From Phyto melanocephala (taxonomy: Eukaryota; Arthropoda; Insecta; Diptera; Rhinophoridae), in assembly GCA_941918925.1 (NCBI GenBank), contig OW799237.1, positions 89,625,015 through 89,689,014 on the forward strand: a DNA stretch of 64,000 nucleotides, in the 5' to 3' direction. The notes below the pieces were generated by a model. It did not search any database, had not been told where the DNA came from, and saw only the letters and a program-made list of their open reading frames with translations. Within the stretch, counting starts at the first letter, position 1, and each line of letters begins with the position of its first letter. This document shows, piece by piece, positions 22,068-34,137 of this stretch. Position numbers and translations under genes: made by a program.

Positions 22068-23712
22068 TATAATTCAAATTATTTAAAATAAAAAATTAAA
22101 TTAATTCTTGTATGAACTTTAGTGTTTTACTTGCTCACTATGACAATAAATATGAATAGAAATGATATGTTGGATTTGAGCTTTTTATTTTATTTAAACT
22201 TGTGAGTTAAATAGATGCTTTTTACAGACAACATTTAAAAAGCGATCCAACCGATTGCTGATAACGATAGCTAATTTCAAAAATGCATTCAACTCGGCTT
22301 GTGTTGGGATAAAACTTACCTTTTTAGCTTATTCTTCCATTATAACAATTAGCAAAAATTTAATATTGTCATTATCGAATCAAATAAATGAATAATTTTA
22401 TCTATATAAAATAAAATAAAATAAAATATAAATATATGTTAATTTATAATATATGTATATTTGTATAAAATATTTACAATTTAACTATTTACTTAAGAGT
22501 TCGTTGCAGCATCTCCGTGTCACTTTTTCTAAAATAAATGGCCATCTGAATGGACATAATGAAATTTTTATTGGTAAAAAGTTTTAAAGGATCTTATTGA
22601 AGCAACTCAAATAATAACTAACCTATTAAGGTTATAATTTCAGAGACTATATAAGACTTTGATGAGTATTAAAATAACACTGAAAGTTTTTATTCTATTT
22701 AAATAAACACATTTTCAAAAATTATGTATATACTTGCCAAAACTTTTATTTGTAAATTTATCTTCAATCATAATTTATCTTCTCCTTAGTCTAATTCGCT
22801 AACAGCCTAATTTGCTAACAATTTTTCTTAATAATTGTTGTAATATAAAATTTTAAAAACCTTAAAGTTTTCGTTTGATACCTACTTATTTAAATTTCGG
22901 TTTTAATTTTTTAATTTTTTAAATTAATTAATTTAATTTATAAACTAAAATTATTAACAAAACTTAAAAACAATTTAATAGTTAATTAATTAAATAATTT
23001 TAAGCTATAAATTTTTCAGTGTATCTTCTTATATATATTCAAATTATTTCATATTAACAACCCAGCAAAAGAAAATATGTGGGATCAATACCATACTTTC
23101 AGTATGTGTTGTCATATGCCAAAAATAAAACATGGAAAAACTTGTTTAGCTCATTCAATAAGTGGGCAACCTAAACCTAATTATATATTGATAAATTTAT
23201 ATAATTTTTTTATTTGTTTTAACTAAACATTTGCATAAGAAAGCTTTGAATAAGACAATTTCAAAATGAGTAATGACATATTGAAATGAAATATTAACTG
23301 GATTTATATAAAAACTGCCAATTATTTTCTTCGAATATACATATGTACATTTTATAAAATAGCTTGAGTTTTCTTGCAGATTTTAACGCGTCACGTAGTG
23401 TTTTTTGAATATCGTAAAGACTAACGTCAAAACTATGTGCCAACTAACGAGCTGCCAACTTTTATCTGCATTAATTTCCTTAATAGAAAGATAGCAGGTC
23501 TTTAATTAACATCTTAAACAAATACACATATTTTTTATGTGCATTTATACGTATACGTAATATACAATATTTTTTTGACTTAATACATATTAAGTATACG
23601 TACATGAGAGATATGTACATGAGATATGAGAAATACAAGAGGTGATTTTTATGTTTATTCAACAATCTCTAACAATTTAATTTTAAAATAATATAAAAAC
23701 TTATAAATAACG
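22068..23712. other. AT-rich spacer, possible end of another unclassified element
   Basis: No gene. A segment at 22236-22310 resembles 4846-4910. The stretch ending TTTTTCAGTGTAT at about 23025 (AACTTAAAAACAATTTAATA, GTTAATTAATTAAATAATTT) resembles the right end of copies A-C, so a fifth decayed copy is possible. Confidence 0.35.
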
Positions 23713-24547
23713 TCAGATATTAATTCGTACAGTTTTTCCAGATCGTAGTATTTGAAAGTCCGCTATATAAGAAATTAAAGCAAACTCATTTTGATGTTCA
23801 TAGCTGTAGATGTGTTTGTGGTTTGTGACACTTCCAATATGTTGCTGATCGAAGTTACAGTTTTGCCCGTATTGGTAACTGTAACTGTTGATGGCACAAC
23901 CTTGTTTGATGACGCTTTGACCATTGCAGTCATGGTTATAGCAGGTAATGCCAATGATGATGTTTCTGCTGTTTCCTTTATGGTCCATGACGTGTTGTTG
24001 ATTGCAACTCCATTACAATTTGATTGAGTTGTTGCTGTTGAGGTATTGTTTGCATTTGAAGATGCGCTGGAAGAGTTTTTTGATGAGTTCTTCTTGCTTG
24101 ACGTTAAATCATTCATGAAGAGTGCGACACTTCAGTATTGGTATTAGACGACAATGATGATGAGGCTGTTGTGAAAGAGCTATTCATGATGTTTGTTTTT
24201 GCTGCGGGATCGACTGTTGCTGCTACTCCCCGAACTACTCCCACCTTATGAGCTACTTTTCTGGCGGGAAGTTGTCGTCAAAGGTGTAACATAATTGACT
24301 GCTAGCGCAGCCGATGATGATATTGTCGTCATTAAACTAGACGAGAAATTTTGTTCCAGAGAAGTCCAATGGGATATTTTCTGAGTATTAGATGTTTTTT
24401 TAGATGAATTCTTTGAAAGGTATTTAACATGATTGCACATTCTTTTTGAAGCACAAATTGGATTGAATGACAAACTATTTCAAAATTAAAAAGAATCCTT
24501 TTTATTATCAATTTAGATGTCCTTAAAAAATAGAATTCACTTTGCAC
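23713..24547 (-). pseudogene. Broken Ser/Asn/Thr-rich reading frame, function unknown
   Basis: On the minus strand three consecutive open segments in different frames all encode low-complexity polar protein. From about 24473 to 24246: MSFNPICASKRMCNHVKYL, then Ser/Lys/Thr-rich sequence. From about 24236 to 24117: AATVDPAAKTNIMNSSFTTA and Ser/Asn/Thr runs. From 24116 to 23775: MNDLTSSKKNSSKNSSSASS, then Asn/Thr/Ser-rich sequence with valine-threonine stretches. The persistence of the same composition across frame changes suggests one ancestral coding region with two frameshifts. No transposase or polymerase motif is visible. It could be a decayed host gene, a retrocopy, or a low-complexity exon of a real gene with assembly errors. 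I do not recognise the protein. Confidence 0.4.
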
Positions 24548-25740
24548 TACTACAAAATTTTTTCTTGGCTTTTTTACTTTGCTTGATAATTTTTGAAAGT
24601 CATCAGAATTTTAAAGTTACAGATTTTTTAGGTAAATAAATGCGATAACTATTATATTGCCTCTTATTATTTTTTACTATATCGATATAGAATTAATTTA
24701 CCAACAGAAACCATTTTACTCTCTAATTTTATTTATTTGTTTTTCGGTCTAAAAGGCTAACAGGTCTTATATAACAGTACAGAATTGATTAAACATTATA
24801 AAATTAAGATTGTCCTAATTACAATAAAAAATTTTGATCAATTACAAAAACAAAAATTGTAATCGTTTACCATCTTATCACTAGTTGGGTTTTGTTGCTC
24901 GATTTTTGTTCTGGAAAATTATAAAATGAAACGTTTTTTTACAACAAAAGCTATGTTGGCACCATATTATATGACATACTAAAAGCGCAGTTTCATAGAA
25001 TAAGAATTGAGCCCCTGCTCTAGCGACAATTAAAGGTGATGGTTTTTTTTCTGCACCACCCTAATAACTTGCAAGGTATTGCGATGATAACAATTTCTAT
25101 AGTTCATAATAAATATTATGAACGTTGGAAGAACTACCTACAACAGAAAGTGTACATAATCCACTATTAGTGGTGCTTTAACATTAAAACAGTATCAGCT
25201 ATGGTAGCTTTTGTATTTTCTTGAAAACTATTTTGATTTAATTAAAATAGAACTACTAGAAGTTTTAGTTGATTCTCAATAATTTCTTGTTGCAATTATA
25301 TTTATTATATTTCTATGTATATATGTATGTAGGTGTATAAATATAATAAAAATAAGCGCAGTAAAGTTTTGTAAATTACTCTTAAAATATTGGAAAAAAT
25401 ATACTTCAGAACTTCAGATCATTTGCTTTTTATTTGTGATAACGAATATGCAACCAATATCATACGAATAGAAATAAAATAGGTTAATATTGAGTGTGAG
25501 ATAATAAATGACATTAGTCATAAGAACATAGCAAATAAATAGGAACTGATGTTAATGCATATGAAATGAGTGTAATCTGTGGTGTAACTACTTATATAAG
25601 GTGATTATAAAACAGAGAGAATTTCTCTATAGAAGGGAGGGAATTCATGAAATTTAAACATTCAAAAAGATACAGCTTATAAGCAACTTGTTAATTAAGG
25701 CTACTTTGTTTTATGTAACTTGGAATAATCCGTTTATTTT
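24548..25740. other. AT-rich spacer, no gene seen
   Basis: No supported coding sequence or repeat; frames are short and AT-driven. Confidence 0.55.
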
Positions 25741-26892
25741 TATACCCGCCACCAAAAAAAAATGTGGTGGGAATATATTCACTTTGGCATTCCGTTTGTA
25801 ATTCATCGAAATATCTACTTTAGGCCCCATAAAGTATATATTTTCTGAATCGGGGGTTGATTTTATGACGATCTAGCTATGTCCGTCCGTCCGTCTGTCC
25901 GTCTGTCTGTCTTTGTGAAACCACGATAGAGCCCGAACCAAAAAATCTAGAGGGCCTTAATTTTTTCCAAATATTTCTTATATACAAGTTTTGTATTGAA
26001 AATAGGCTAAATCGGAATACTAAGAAGAGAGTTATAGCTCGTAATGCAAGAGTAGGTCAAAAAAATCATGTCCTTTCAACATCGAATAAAACGCAATTTT
26101 GCCCAAATGCATTAATGCCATGAAATTTTGAATGTATATTTTTTAAGTAAGAAAAATGTCCTTCCCTGAAAATTGCGTAAATTCATGCAATAGAAAAGGA
26201 GTTACAAGATGTACGAAAATTTATATCGCACAGTGTATTATTCGTTATATTCAAAATTTTAAACGTAATAAAACTGACAAAATTAAATATGTGATTCTGA
26301 AATTTTTCAAACATTGCTTTTTGTTTAAGGGCTTTATACTTATGGAAAATAAATGTGATGCGCCCACTTTTACGCTCACCTCCTATATAACGCACTATCT
26401 CAAATTCATATATGTGCTGTTTTTACAAGCCGATTGAGTAATTGTCTTGGACGATTTATGTGTATTTTGTTATTGTAACAAAAACAAATTACACATAAAT
26501 CGTCTAAGACAATCACTCAATCGGCTTGTAAAAACAGCACAATATTTTCTCTTTGAATAAAGATTTTAGAAGAACAATGAACTATATTGAAATATTTCCG
26601 TTATATATTTTACCAAAAACTACTTCGACACTCCTTTTATAACGCCCACTTTTTACATAATATACTGTTAATGAAGCTTAGAAGCTCATAGAACCAACAA
26701 AATCAGAGGTATGATGATGATGAAATTTCGTACATATAGCTTTCCTCTCAATGTCATTGTTATGCCAGCAAATAAATGTGACACGTCCACTTTTCATTGA
26801 ATGATATAATTAATGAAAATATTTTAATAGCATATCGATTGGTAGTGGGTATCAAAAATTCGGCGCAGCCGATTACTGTGCTCTTACTTGTT
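25741..26892 (+). mobile_element. HINE H4, near full length with hairpin insert
   Basis: 5' TATACCCGCCACCA with the return arm TGTGGTGGGAATATA (one mismatch pair), GTCCGTCCGTCCGTCTGTCC, one set of ACGCCCACTTTT blocks, and the 3' end ATTCGGCGCAGCCGATTACT and GCTCTTACTTG. The 3' hairpin stem is damaged. It lacks the mariner-derived insert at the usual place (GCATATCGA-GGTAG). A 129 bp hairpin MITE is inserted at 26413. Confidence 0.85.
26413..26541. mobile_element. Perfect-hairpin MITE (foldback) in HINE H4
   Basis: Arms of about 58 bp: TGTGCTGTTTTTACAAGCCG...ATTGTCTTGGACGATTTATG and, reversed, TGTGCTGTTTTTACAAGCCG...ATTGTCTTAGACGATTTATG, with only a few differences and a short loop. Flanked by ATA on both sides; HINE copies without it read ATTCATATAATTTCTC. 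It could form a long RNA hairpin if transcribed. Confidence 0.85.
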
Positions 26893-27157
26893 ATGTTTGA
26901 ACTTGTAAAATTGATTTTCCAGATTTTTATATTTCTCTTAATAATTTTTAAACAGCACGTATTTTTGAAAGTTAAAACTAGTCAATAAAAAACTTAGTTG
27001 GTTTAAATAATTAAAAAAATCTTAATCTTTTTAGAGGTTAACACTTTAAATTTAAAAAATTGTTTTCTGTAAAAGATAATATGATAGTTCTCGGTTATTT
27101 TAAGTTTAGTTTGGTTTGGCAATTTATAATATCTAGACTCAGACCAGAGCAAGCACT
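26893..27157. other. AT-rich spacer
   Basis: Nothing recognisable between HINE H4 and the next inverted-repeat element. Confidence 0.5.
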
Positions 27158-28150
27158 CACAGAAAAAAATAAATATGAATTTCAATTACAAAATTAATAC
27201 TATTAATTAAAATATTATTTGATTTTGCTACAATCATCAAAATGATACTACTAATTAAATGAAAATTAATATTTTTAATTGAAAATATGTTGTGAAAAAT
27301 ACCAATTAAAACAGTATTAAAAAATTAATTAATATATAATTTAATATTTAAAAATAATTTTAATTATTTTAATCACTCCTGTAATTGGAATTTGGGATTA
27401 ATTTAAATAAAGTATTAACTGTATCAATAATATAAATTATTGAACCTGTTTAGAAAAAGAATTCGGAAAAAATAGACATATTTTTTTTAGATACATATTT
27501 ATTTTTAACATATGTACATCAATATATAGGTACAAACATTTTGAATTACACTGCATATATAAAAAGTATATGAAAAATACAAAGCATAATACAATATAAC
27601 ACATTTAGGAACTGGTGGCATAACCAAACATCATATTATCAAAAATAAAGGAGGTGCATCCTAGACCTTACCGCAAAAAAATGTTACCCATTAAAAATTT
27701 TATCAAACGAAGGGAAGAAACTCAAATAATTACTTTCATTTAAGGTTAGAATCCAACAGAATTTACCGGGCTGCAAGAAATATTGACTTTAGTCCCATCT
27801 GCAATAAAGTTCTGTTCCGTTTTCTTTGAATATGTACTTAGTAGAATTTTAATCAGCTAAACCACCATTTATTTTAATATTACCCACCTTGTTAACCAAA
27901 ATTATATTAAGACTTTCCTTCAAATTATATTAAGACTTTAATTCAAAAAGAATTCTTGACAAAAAAAATAAATTTTTCCTATTTTATTTTTTAATATACT
28001 TTTTTCAACTGACAGAAATCTCTAAGTTTTTTGAAAAAATTGTATATCAGTAAAAAAAATTGTTTAAAGTAATTAAAAATATAATCCAAATTTAAGAATA
28101 AATCAATTAGTCAATTAATTAAAAAAATTTAAGCAGTAATTTTTTCTGTG
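27158..28150. mobile_element. Unclassified inverted-repeat element, copy B
   Basis: Ends CACAGAAAAAAATAAATATG and (reversed) CACAGAAAAAATTACTGC. It shares CAATCATCAAAATGATACTA, CCAATTAAAACAGTATTAAA and CAACTGACAGAAATCTCTAA with copies A and C at the same relative positions. The middle part is diverged. Flanking dinucleotides are CT and TT. Confidence 0.7.
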
Positions 28151-28245
28151 TTGTGTTTAAATTTGTTTTGAAAATCGTGGTTTAATTCTACGAACTTATA
28201 AGGCATTGGATACATTGATCGAAATATCATTTCATAAAAAAACTA

Positions 28246-28363
28246 ACTACCGTATTCATAAAAAATCTTTTAGGTTTACTAAAGGCTTATTTGACAAATT
28301 TCTGTACAACATCTGTCAAATGAGCCTTAAAAAAAATAATATATTTTTTATGAATACGGCAGT
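28246..28363. mobile_element. Palindromic MITE, family P, copy 1
   Basis: ACTACCGTATTCATAAAAAA at one end and, reversed, ACTGCCGTATTCATAAAAAA at the other; the arms continue with CTTTTAGGTTTACTAAAGGC. Same family as 38141-38259. No coding sequence. Confidence 0.75.
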
Positions 28364-29189
28364 AAATATGTGGTGCGCTTTATGGGTAAGTAGAATAATT
28401 GGTCCATATGTATTTACAAATAATGATGGTTAGAATGGTTCAATCTACAGTGAGCGTTACGGAGACAGGCTTCCTTTTTTGAACCGCAATTGAAGATTTA
28501 ATTTTCCGTATAGTTTTCTTAAATTATTGATTCATCCTTACAGTAAAAAACTGTTTAATAACTTTAATACTACTTATCTTTAGCAAGTACTTTTAAATCT
28601 AGCAAACTGAGTATTTTTATATCATTGTTAGGTAATTTTGTCAGTCAAGACAAATAAATGAATGTGCTTGGACATTTTTTTTTTGTATACAGTCATGTAA
28701 AAATATTCCAAAGCTTGTTATTTGAATGACTTGTAATACTAGAAGTTTAGTAAATTAATAAAGCTGTTAAATAATATTTAATTTTATACTATTTTACATA
28801 AAATTAAATATCTATAGGATGGAAAACAATTTTACCTGTACAATTCAAAAATTATTATTGAATGACACTGAGTTTTTGACTGATTAAAATGTAATGACGC
28901 AACAATGGCCAAAAAGATAAATAGTGTTGCCTTGTCAAAGTTGTTATACAAATTTACTGAAGTGTTATTAATTTATAATAAAAGATTTATAATATTTTTT
29001 ATATAATTACAATTTATTTGCTTTAAACGCACATAAAGATTGCAAATGATTTAATGGTAAAACATTAAAATCATTAATTAATATGATTTGCGGGATTATT
29101 GTAAAATTAAAGCTTTAACATGGTTAAAATATAATTATGATTTATTTTCTTTATACAGATGTTTCCATTGATTCTATAGGAAGCATAGG
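28364..29189. other. AT-rich spacer, no gene seen
   Basis: No recognisable repeat or coding sequence. Confidence 0.5.
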
Positions 29190-30600
29190 GCCTCAATAAA
29201 TTTGTTGAACAGATTTCTGTCTTGTGCCAAAGCTCTCATTTCGTCCAAGTTTTTTGCATTTTAGCCACTTTTACATCGATTAGCCTTCCTTACGTACAAG
29301 CTGGGCGACCTCTTTTTGACTTCCTTGCGGGTTGCAGTCTATAACATTTCTTGTGATGTCGTTCGTTGATCTTCTTAAAGTATGACTAATCCACCATCAT
29401 TTACGTCTTTTTATTTTATGTGATGAGATGTTGGTTGGATTGTTCCCAAAGCCTGTTGTTGTTGGACTCCACTATAGGCCAGTATAATCGCAATATTCTG
29501 CAAAGACATTGATTCGCAAACATCTGTATCTTTTGCATGTCTCGAGGGGCAGCGTTCCTAGTCTCAAAACCGTAGAGGAGAGTGGACTTGACATTAGTGT
29601 TAAAGATTTTCAACTTTGTTCTCTTATAAAGTGAAGATGAATTCCACATGAGTCTCAAACGGCCAAAAGTTTGTCGCGCTTTCTGTACGGTTATCCTTAC
29701 TTGATCCGCCATTTTTTTGAGATTATTCTCACTACTTGACTACAGTTTATTGTAAATAGTTCCTTAGCCATTGCATTAACTCACAGTGTCTTTATTTTAT
29801 CAGTGTTAATCTTAGCTCAAGACACATCTGTTGCTGTTGCTATATTCAGCAGAATTGATGCAAGATTCGAAGAATTGTGAGCCTATAGGCAAGATCAGTT
29901 AGACGACCTTGCAGTCTTTAAGTAATTCCCTTTCCGTTTTGTAGGGAATTTTTAAGAAGTGTGTCTAAAACTATACTAAATAGAAGTAGTGTTTAAACAA
30001 AATTGCGAGCACCAGTTTCTACTTTAATCGTGCTTTACCAAGTTTTATTTGACAGCGGGCATTGTGGTAAAGGCTAATTAGTGACATAAGTTAAGGCGGG
30101 GCGTTTGTGCATCGAAGTGCGCTCCTAATCACGTTGTGATTGTATTTGTCGAAGGATTTTCGAAATCGATAAAGCACATACAGAGTGGTGATCGCCATTC
30201 AACAGATTGTTCGACGATAACACGGAGGCTATTTATTTGGTCGATAGTAGAATTGTGGGGTCTGAATCCCGCTTGTTCCTGCCTTAGTGCTGGTGACACC
30301 TTAAAGGAGGTTCGTTTGGCAATTATTTGGACAATGACCTTGTTGACCATAGAAAGCAAAGTTATATCACGCGAATAATTTGGGTTCGTAAGATCTCCCT
30401 TCTTTGGAATATTTATTATTATGCCTGCTATCACCTCGTCAGGCAGACTTTAATTTTCCCAAAGGGTTCAGATAATTGGGTGGATTATTTTGGCGCTTAT
30501 ATAGGAGTTTGCTTTCAATAATTCAGCAGATATTTTGGCTACACTAGGTGCCTTATTGGTTTTAAGACTGTTCATCAAGATTATGGTATCTTTACACTCA
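29190..30600 (-). pseudogene. LINE reverse transcriptase relic (RTE- or CR1-like)
   Basis: Decayed LINE ORF2 read right to left. Pieces in order: NSLKTNKAPSVAKISAELLK (about 30585-30525, the N-K-A-P-G-type entry motif), INIPKKGDLTNPNYSRDITL, LRQEQAGFRPHNSTIDQINS, CMCFIDFENP (the first catalytic Asp block; the normal AFD context is degraded), then a broken stretch (30120-29715) where the YADD region is not recognisable. After it comes VQKARQTFGRLRLMWNSS with VKSTLLYGFET (29712-29416), the C-terminal domain. A further GC-richer tail (29190-29415) is probably the element's 3' part. Many stops and frameshifts make it a dead copy. The family is unlike the LINEs at 1-1272 and 16162. Confidence 0.8.
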
Positions 30601-32284
30601 CATTAAAAAGGAAAATCAATTAATTGTAGAGCATAAAAAACATAAATTTGGAAACCATTATACTGGTGAAAAACACAAAAATAAACTGGCATGTGTGAAC
30701 AGAAATGCAAGAGATTTAACAATTTTTAAGAATTTTGCACTAATAATACGAACACCAAGGTGTATTTGAATATACCTTGACAACACTTGCATTCGAGTAC
30801 TGGCATGTGTAAAGACAAGGTTAACTTGTTCTCTGATTTTAATAATATGTCATAATTACAAAATTTAAAAATTTCAAAATAATTTTCAAAATGTCTCAAG
30901 CATTACAAATAAACAAAAATGCAAGTTTTGATATCAATATTTTATTCCTGGCAATTGTATTTAAAATTTTAATAATTGTGATTGTGTTTTTAGTTCACGC
31001 GATGAAATGACATCTTAAAGAATCATAAAGAATAATTGAATAAAAAGTAAGAAATTTTTAAAATTGTTTATAAGATTAAATTAGTTTCTCAATTATTTTT
31101 TTAAAGATAATAAAAGAATAACTCACGTTAGTACACAGCGCAACAATAAAAAGAAGAAATTTTTGGGAATTTGTTAAGATGTTGTACGAAGGCTGGAATT
31201 GGCCATTAATAGTTTTATTAATTGTTTTAAAACTGATATTAATTGTTGTGACTTTATATGCAATTCGCAGATGGTATTGGAGGTCAACTTCAGCAAATCA
31301 AGTGCAGGGTTAGCTGAAGTATTATATTTTATATTTGTAGTAGTAAGTACTTTTGCAACAACAAATTGAGATGGTGGCAAAATTAAAAGAATGAAGTGAA
31401 GGTGTTAAATAAAACATTTTTTTTTAAATAGAGGATTTAGGACGTATTTAGAGTAGATAATTTTCTACGAACAGATGTTTAAGGAAAAGTTTCGGGAAAA
31501 AAATTTCTATTGCTAATGGTCGTTTGCATTTTGATACGGTGAGTGATTTATGCTAATAAAGCTTTATTTACAAAACAATACAAGGTGTAATATTTTGAAA
31601 AGATTTTGTAGCTCTAATGGAAATTTTAATATTTTTACACTTTTTTAGGTTATTTTACATTAAAAAAGTACCGTAAAAATAAAAACGCTGAATTTTCCTT
31701 TGCTTTTAAAAAATTTAATAAAAATCTTAAGATTTATACAGGGTGATCATAATTAAGTATATACAGATAAGTTAGATAGATATATGGTATAGCTTTTGCA
31801 ATAATAGAAATAATTAAATGGTTTTATACAAATTTATCATGACCGACGAGTGAGTATATAGTGTACCAAAAAAAATTTGCACTTCTGTGACACCGATAAA
31901 TTACATATTATATAAAAGAGCCATTACAACCACTTAAAGGATTTGCATTGTGTGTCATTTAACTGGAGGTGCTTTTGGGAGTCATGTTTTTGAAAACTCG
32001 TTCATAATCGCTAAAAAGACTAAATAAATGCATTTTTGTAGCCAGGAGAGCATGTGGTTTTATGCCAAATATGAATCCTCATACACAGATCGCGCGATAG
32101 TGAACCTTTTGAACAACGAGTTTTCAGATCATCTTATCATCGCATGTCACATATTCCAATTGGTATGGCGAGATTTCGATTTCGACTTTGTTTTAGCTTC
32201 ATTAGATTGCAAGCGATTTTGTTAATTCGATAAAATTTTAAAATCTCTGCGTTTTAAACAAAGTATGGCAGTTTTGTGCATGAC
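30601..32284. other. AT-rich spacer, possible LINE ORF1 scrap
   Basis: No firm gene. A 68-codon minus-strand frame (31380-31174) encodes TSNTICELHIKSQQLISVLK and QLIKLLMANSSLRTTS, a heptad-like helix resembling the C-terminal end of some LINE ORF1 proteins; this is a weak guess. Two copies of ACTGGCATGTGT lie at about 30688 and 30800. Confidence 0.3.
32277..32284. repeat. 8-bp target duplication of the hAT element (left)
   Basis: TGCATGAC; the right copy (34130-34137) is TGCATAAC, a 7/8 match. Eight bases is the hAT duplication length. Confidence 0.8.
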
Positions 32285-34129
32285 CAGGGCTGGGCAAAAT
32301 ATATACCTTGATGTATTTCAAATACAAAATACAAATACTTTCAAGTTGTGTGTTGCAAATACTAAATACAAAATACTTTTAAGCTGTGCATGTCAAATAC
32401 AAAATACAAATATTTTTTGAATTTCAGTCTCATAAAAATTTACATATATGCATACATACATATGTATCAAGGCGAATTCATACAGGTGAAATTATCAGCC
32501 CAGCTGATTGTGAAACATTTTGTCAAAATTGGTTGAATTTGCCTTATTAATGCAGGGAAGGGAAATGTGATTTTAAATTCTGTATTAAACAATTAACTTA
32601 CATGTACATTTTTGATAAAAAATGTGCTAAATTTATGTATATTTGTAGCTTTTGCGTCATTAATAATGTGTTTCAAACAATTATATCCTTTTTTTAATCA
32701 AATTTTATTATATTTAATGTGTAAAAACGCCTTTTCCATCCCTGATATACGAATTGGCCTTGACATAAAACATCACATGAAAAGTTGCTTTGTTGTATCA
32801 ATTCGCCGTTGCATAAACTTTATGGATATGCCTTGATATGTATCTCTTCTTAGTTCTGTTTCTTAATATTTTTTTCACATAAATTTAATAAAACTAAGTT
32901 ATAAATATAAGTATATATGTTGATTTTCTAAAAGAATTCCGCAATTACTTAGTTGCCCACCCAATGTTTTATTTACTTATTATGTAAGTATGTACGTACA
33001 TATGATACACAATTTTAACAATAAAATTCTTAAAGTATAAAATTCTTATTAGTAAAAAGTTCATTTACTTTTTACATTTGAGAGACATATTTTGTAAATT
33101 TGCGTTTAATTTTCTCGCGTCAAGTTTTTACTGGGGAAGTAAGTGAAAAAAGCATATTTAGAATTTAATAGTAAGTAAATAAAAAATTTATTCAATAAAA
33201 CAGGTATTTCCTTTAATAAAAACTAGATTTTTTTAAAGAATCATAAGATAAGCAGCCTCTTGTTGGGTAATGTATAAAACCGGCTAAGGAAAATAATCGT
33301 TTTACAGTCCCTGAGGAACACAAGCTACTGTTAAATTCTCTTAATGCATTTTTAATATTTGGATAGCTTTCCAAAACGGAAATCTCCTTGCTATTATCAT
33401 TTAGGAAACTGATGAACTCTAATTCCAAATTTGGTGTGCGAGGTTGATCAATGTTCTTGTCGGCAAAAACAATAAAATCTTCATCTGCTGCATCCAAGCA
33501 TTGCTTCATGTTTTTTAAAATTATACCTCTATTTGCTTCAGGTGCCAGCATGAAAAACTTTACAAATCTTCTCTCAACGCTCTCCCTTAGTTTTGGTAAA
33601 ATACAACTGAACTGTCTCAAGTTGTTACATTCCAGCCGAACTAATCTGGTTCTTACAGATATTAAAGTAGACAAAACTTTTCCATAATAGCAATTATTTC
33701 CCTGTATGTAGTCCAAAGCCGTAGCTATTGGTTTCAGTATATCAATGAAATCCTCTAAGTATTCCAGTTCTATAGCTGAGAACGTGTTAGCCTTATCTAA
33801 CTTAACAAATAATTCATTTAATTTTACTGGCACGCGAAGTTTTTATGAAATTATTCATATCTGATGTGGCTAAAAGATTTAATGTGTGGCTAACACATCT
33901 CAGATGCCTCGGCAAATATAACTCTCTAGATCTAACTCTACAACTTATTTTCAAATTAATTGTAAAAAATAAATGTATTTTGTATAAATGTGTCTTTGAG
34001 CCACATGTATTTGAAATACAAAATACAAAATACTTTCAAACCATGTATTTCAAATACAGATACAAAAAACGTATTTGTATCTTGTATCTGTATTTCAATT
34101 ACAAGTATTTCAAATACTGCCCAGGCCTG
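32285..34129 (-). mobile_element. hAT transposon with intact ends, N-terminally deleted
   Basis: Ends CAGGGCTGGGCAAAATATAT and (reversed) CAGGCCTGGGCAGTATTTGA, the usual CAGRG/CAGGC-type hAT termini. Both are followed by long subterminal arrays of AAATACAAAATACAAATAC-like sequence. It is flanked by an 8-bp duplication. Only the C-terminal part of the transposase remains, on the minus strand. Confidence 0.9.
33213..33933 (-). pseudogene. hAT transposase C-terminal part, one frameshift
   Basis: Remnant of the hAT DDE transposase. Minus-strand reading begins LPRHLRCVSHTLNLLATSDM (33930-33870), which contains the CxxH motif of the hAT catalytic core, and hits a frameshift near 33835. It continues as an open frame of 206 codons (33833-33213) with LNELFVKL, LEDFIDILKPIATALDYIQG and the C-terminal dimerisation block SSLCSSGTVKRLFSLAGF with its usual RLFS signature, where the final catalytic Glu region lies just before. 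BED zinc finger and first catalytic Asp region are absent, so this copy cannot move on its own. A deletion relative to typical members also follows the CxxH block. Confidence 0.88.
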
Positions 34130-34137
34130 TGCATAAC

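Noticed and set aside
23791..24027. 78-codon plus-strand hydrophobic frame (Val/Leu-rich)
   Set aside because: Complement of the Ser/Thr/Asn-rich minus-strand frame; hydrophobicity is a by-product of ACN/AAC codons read in antisense.
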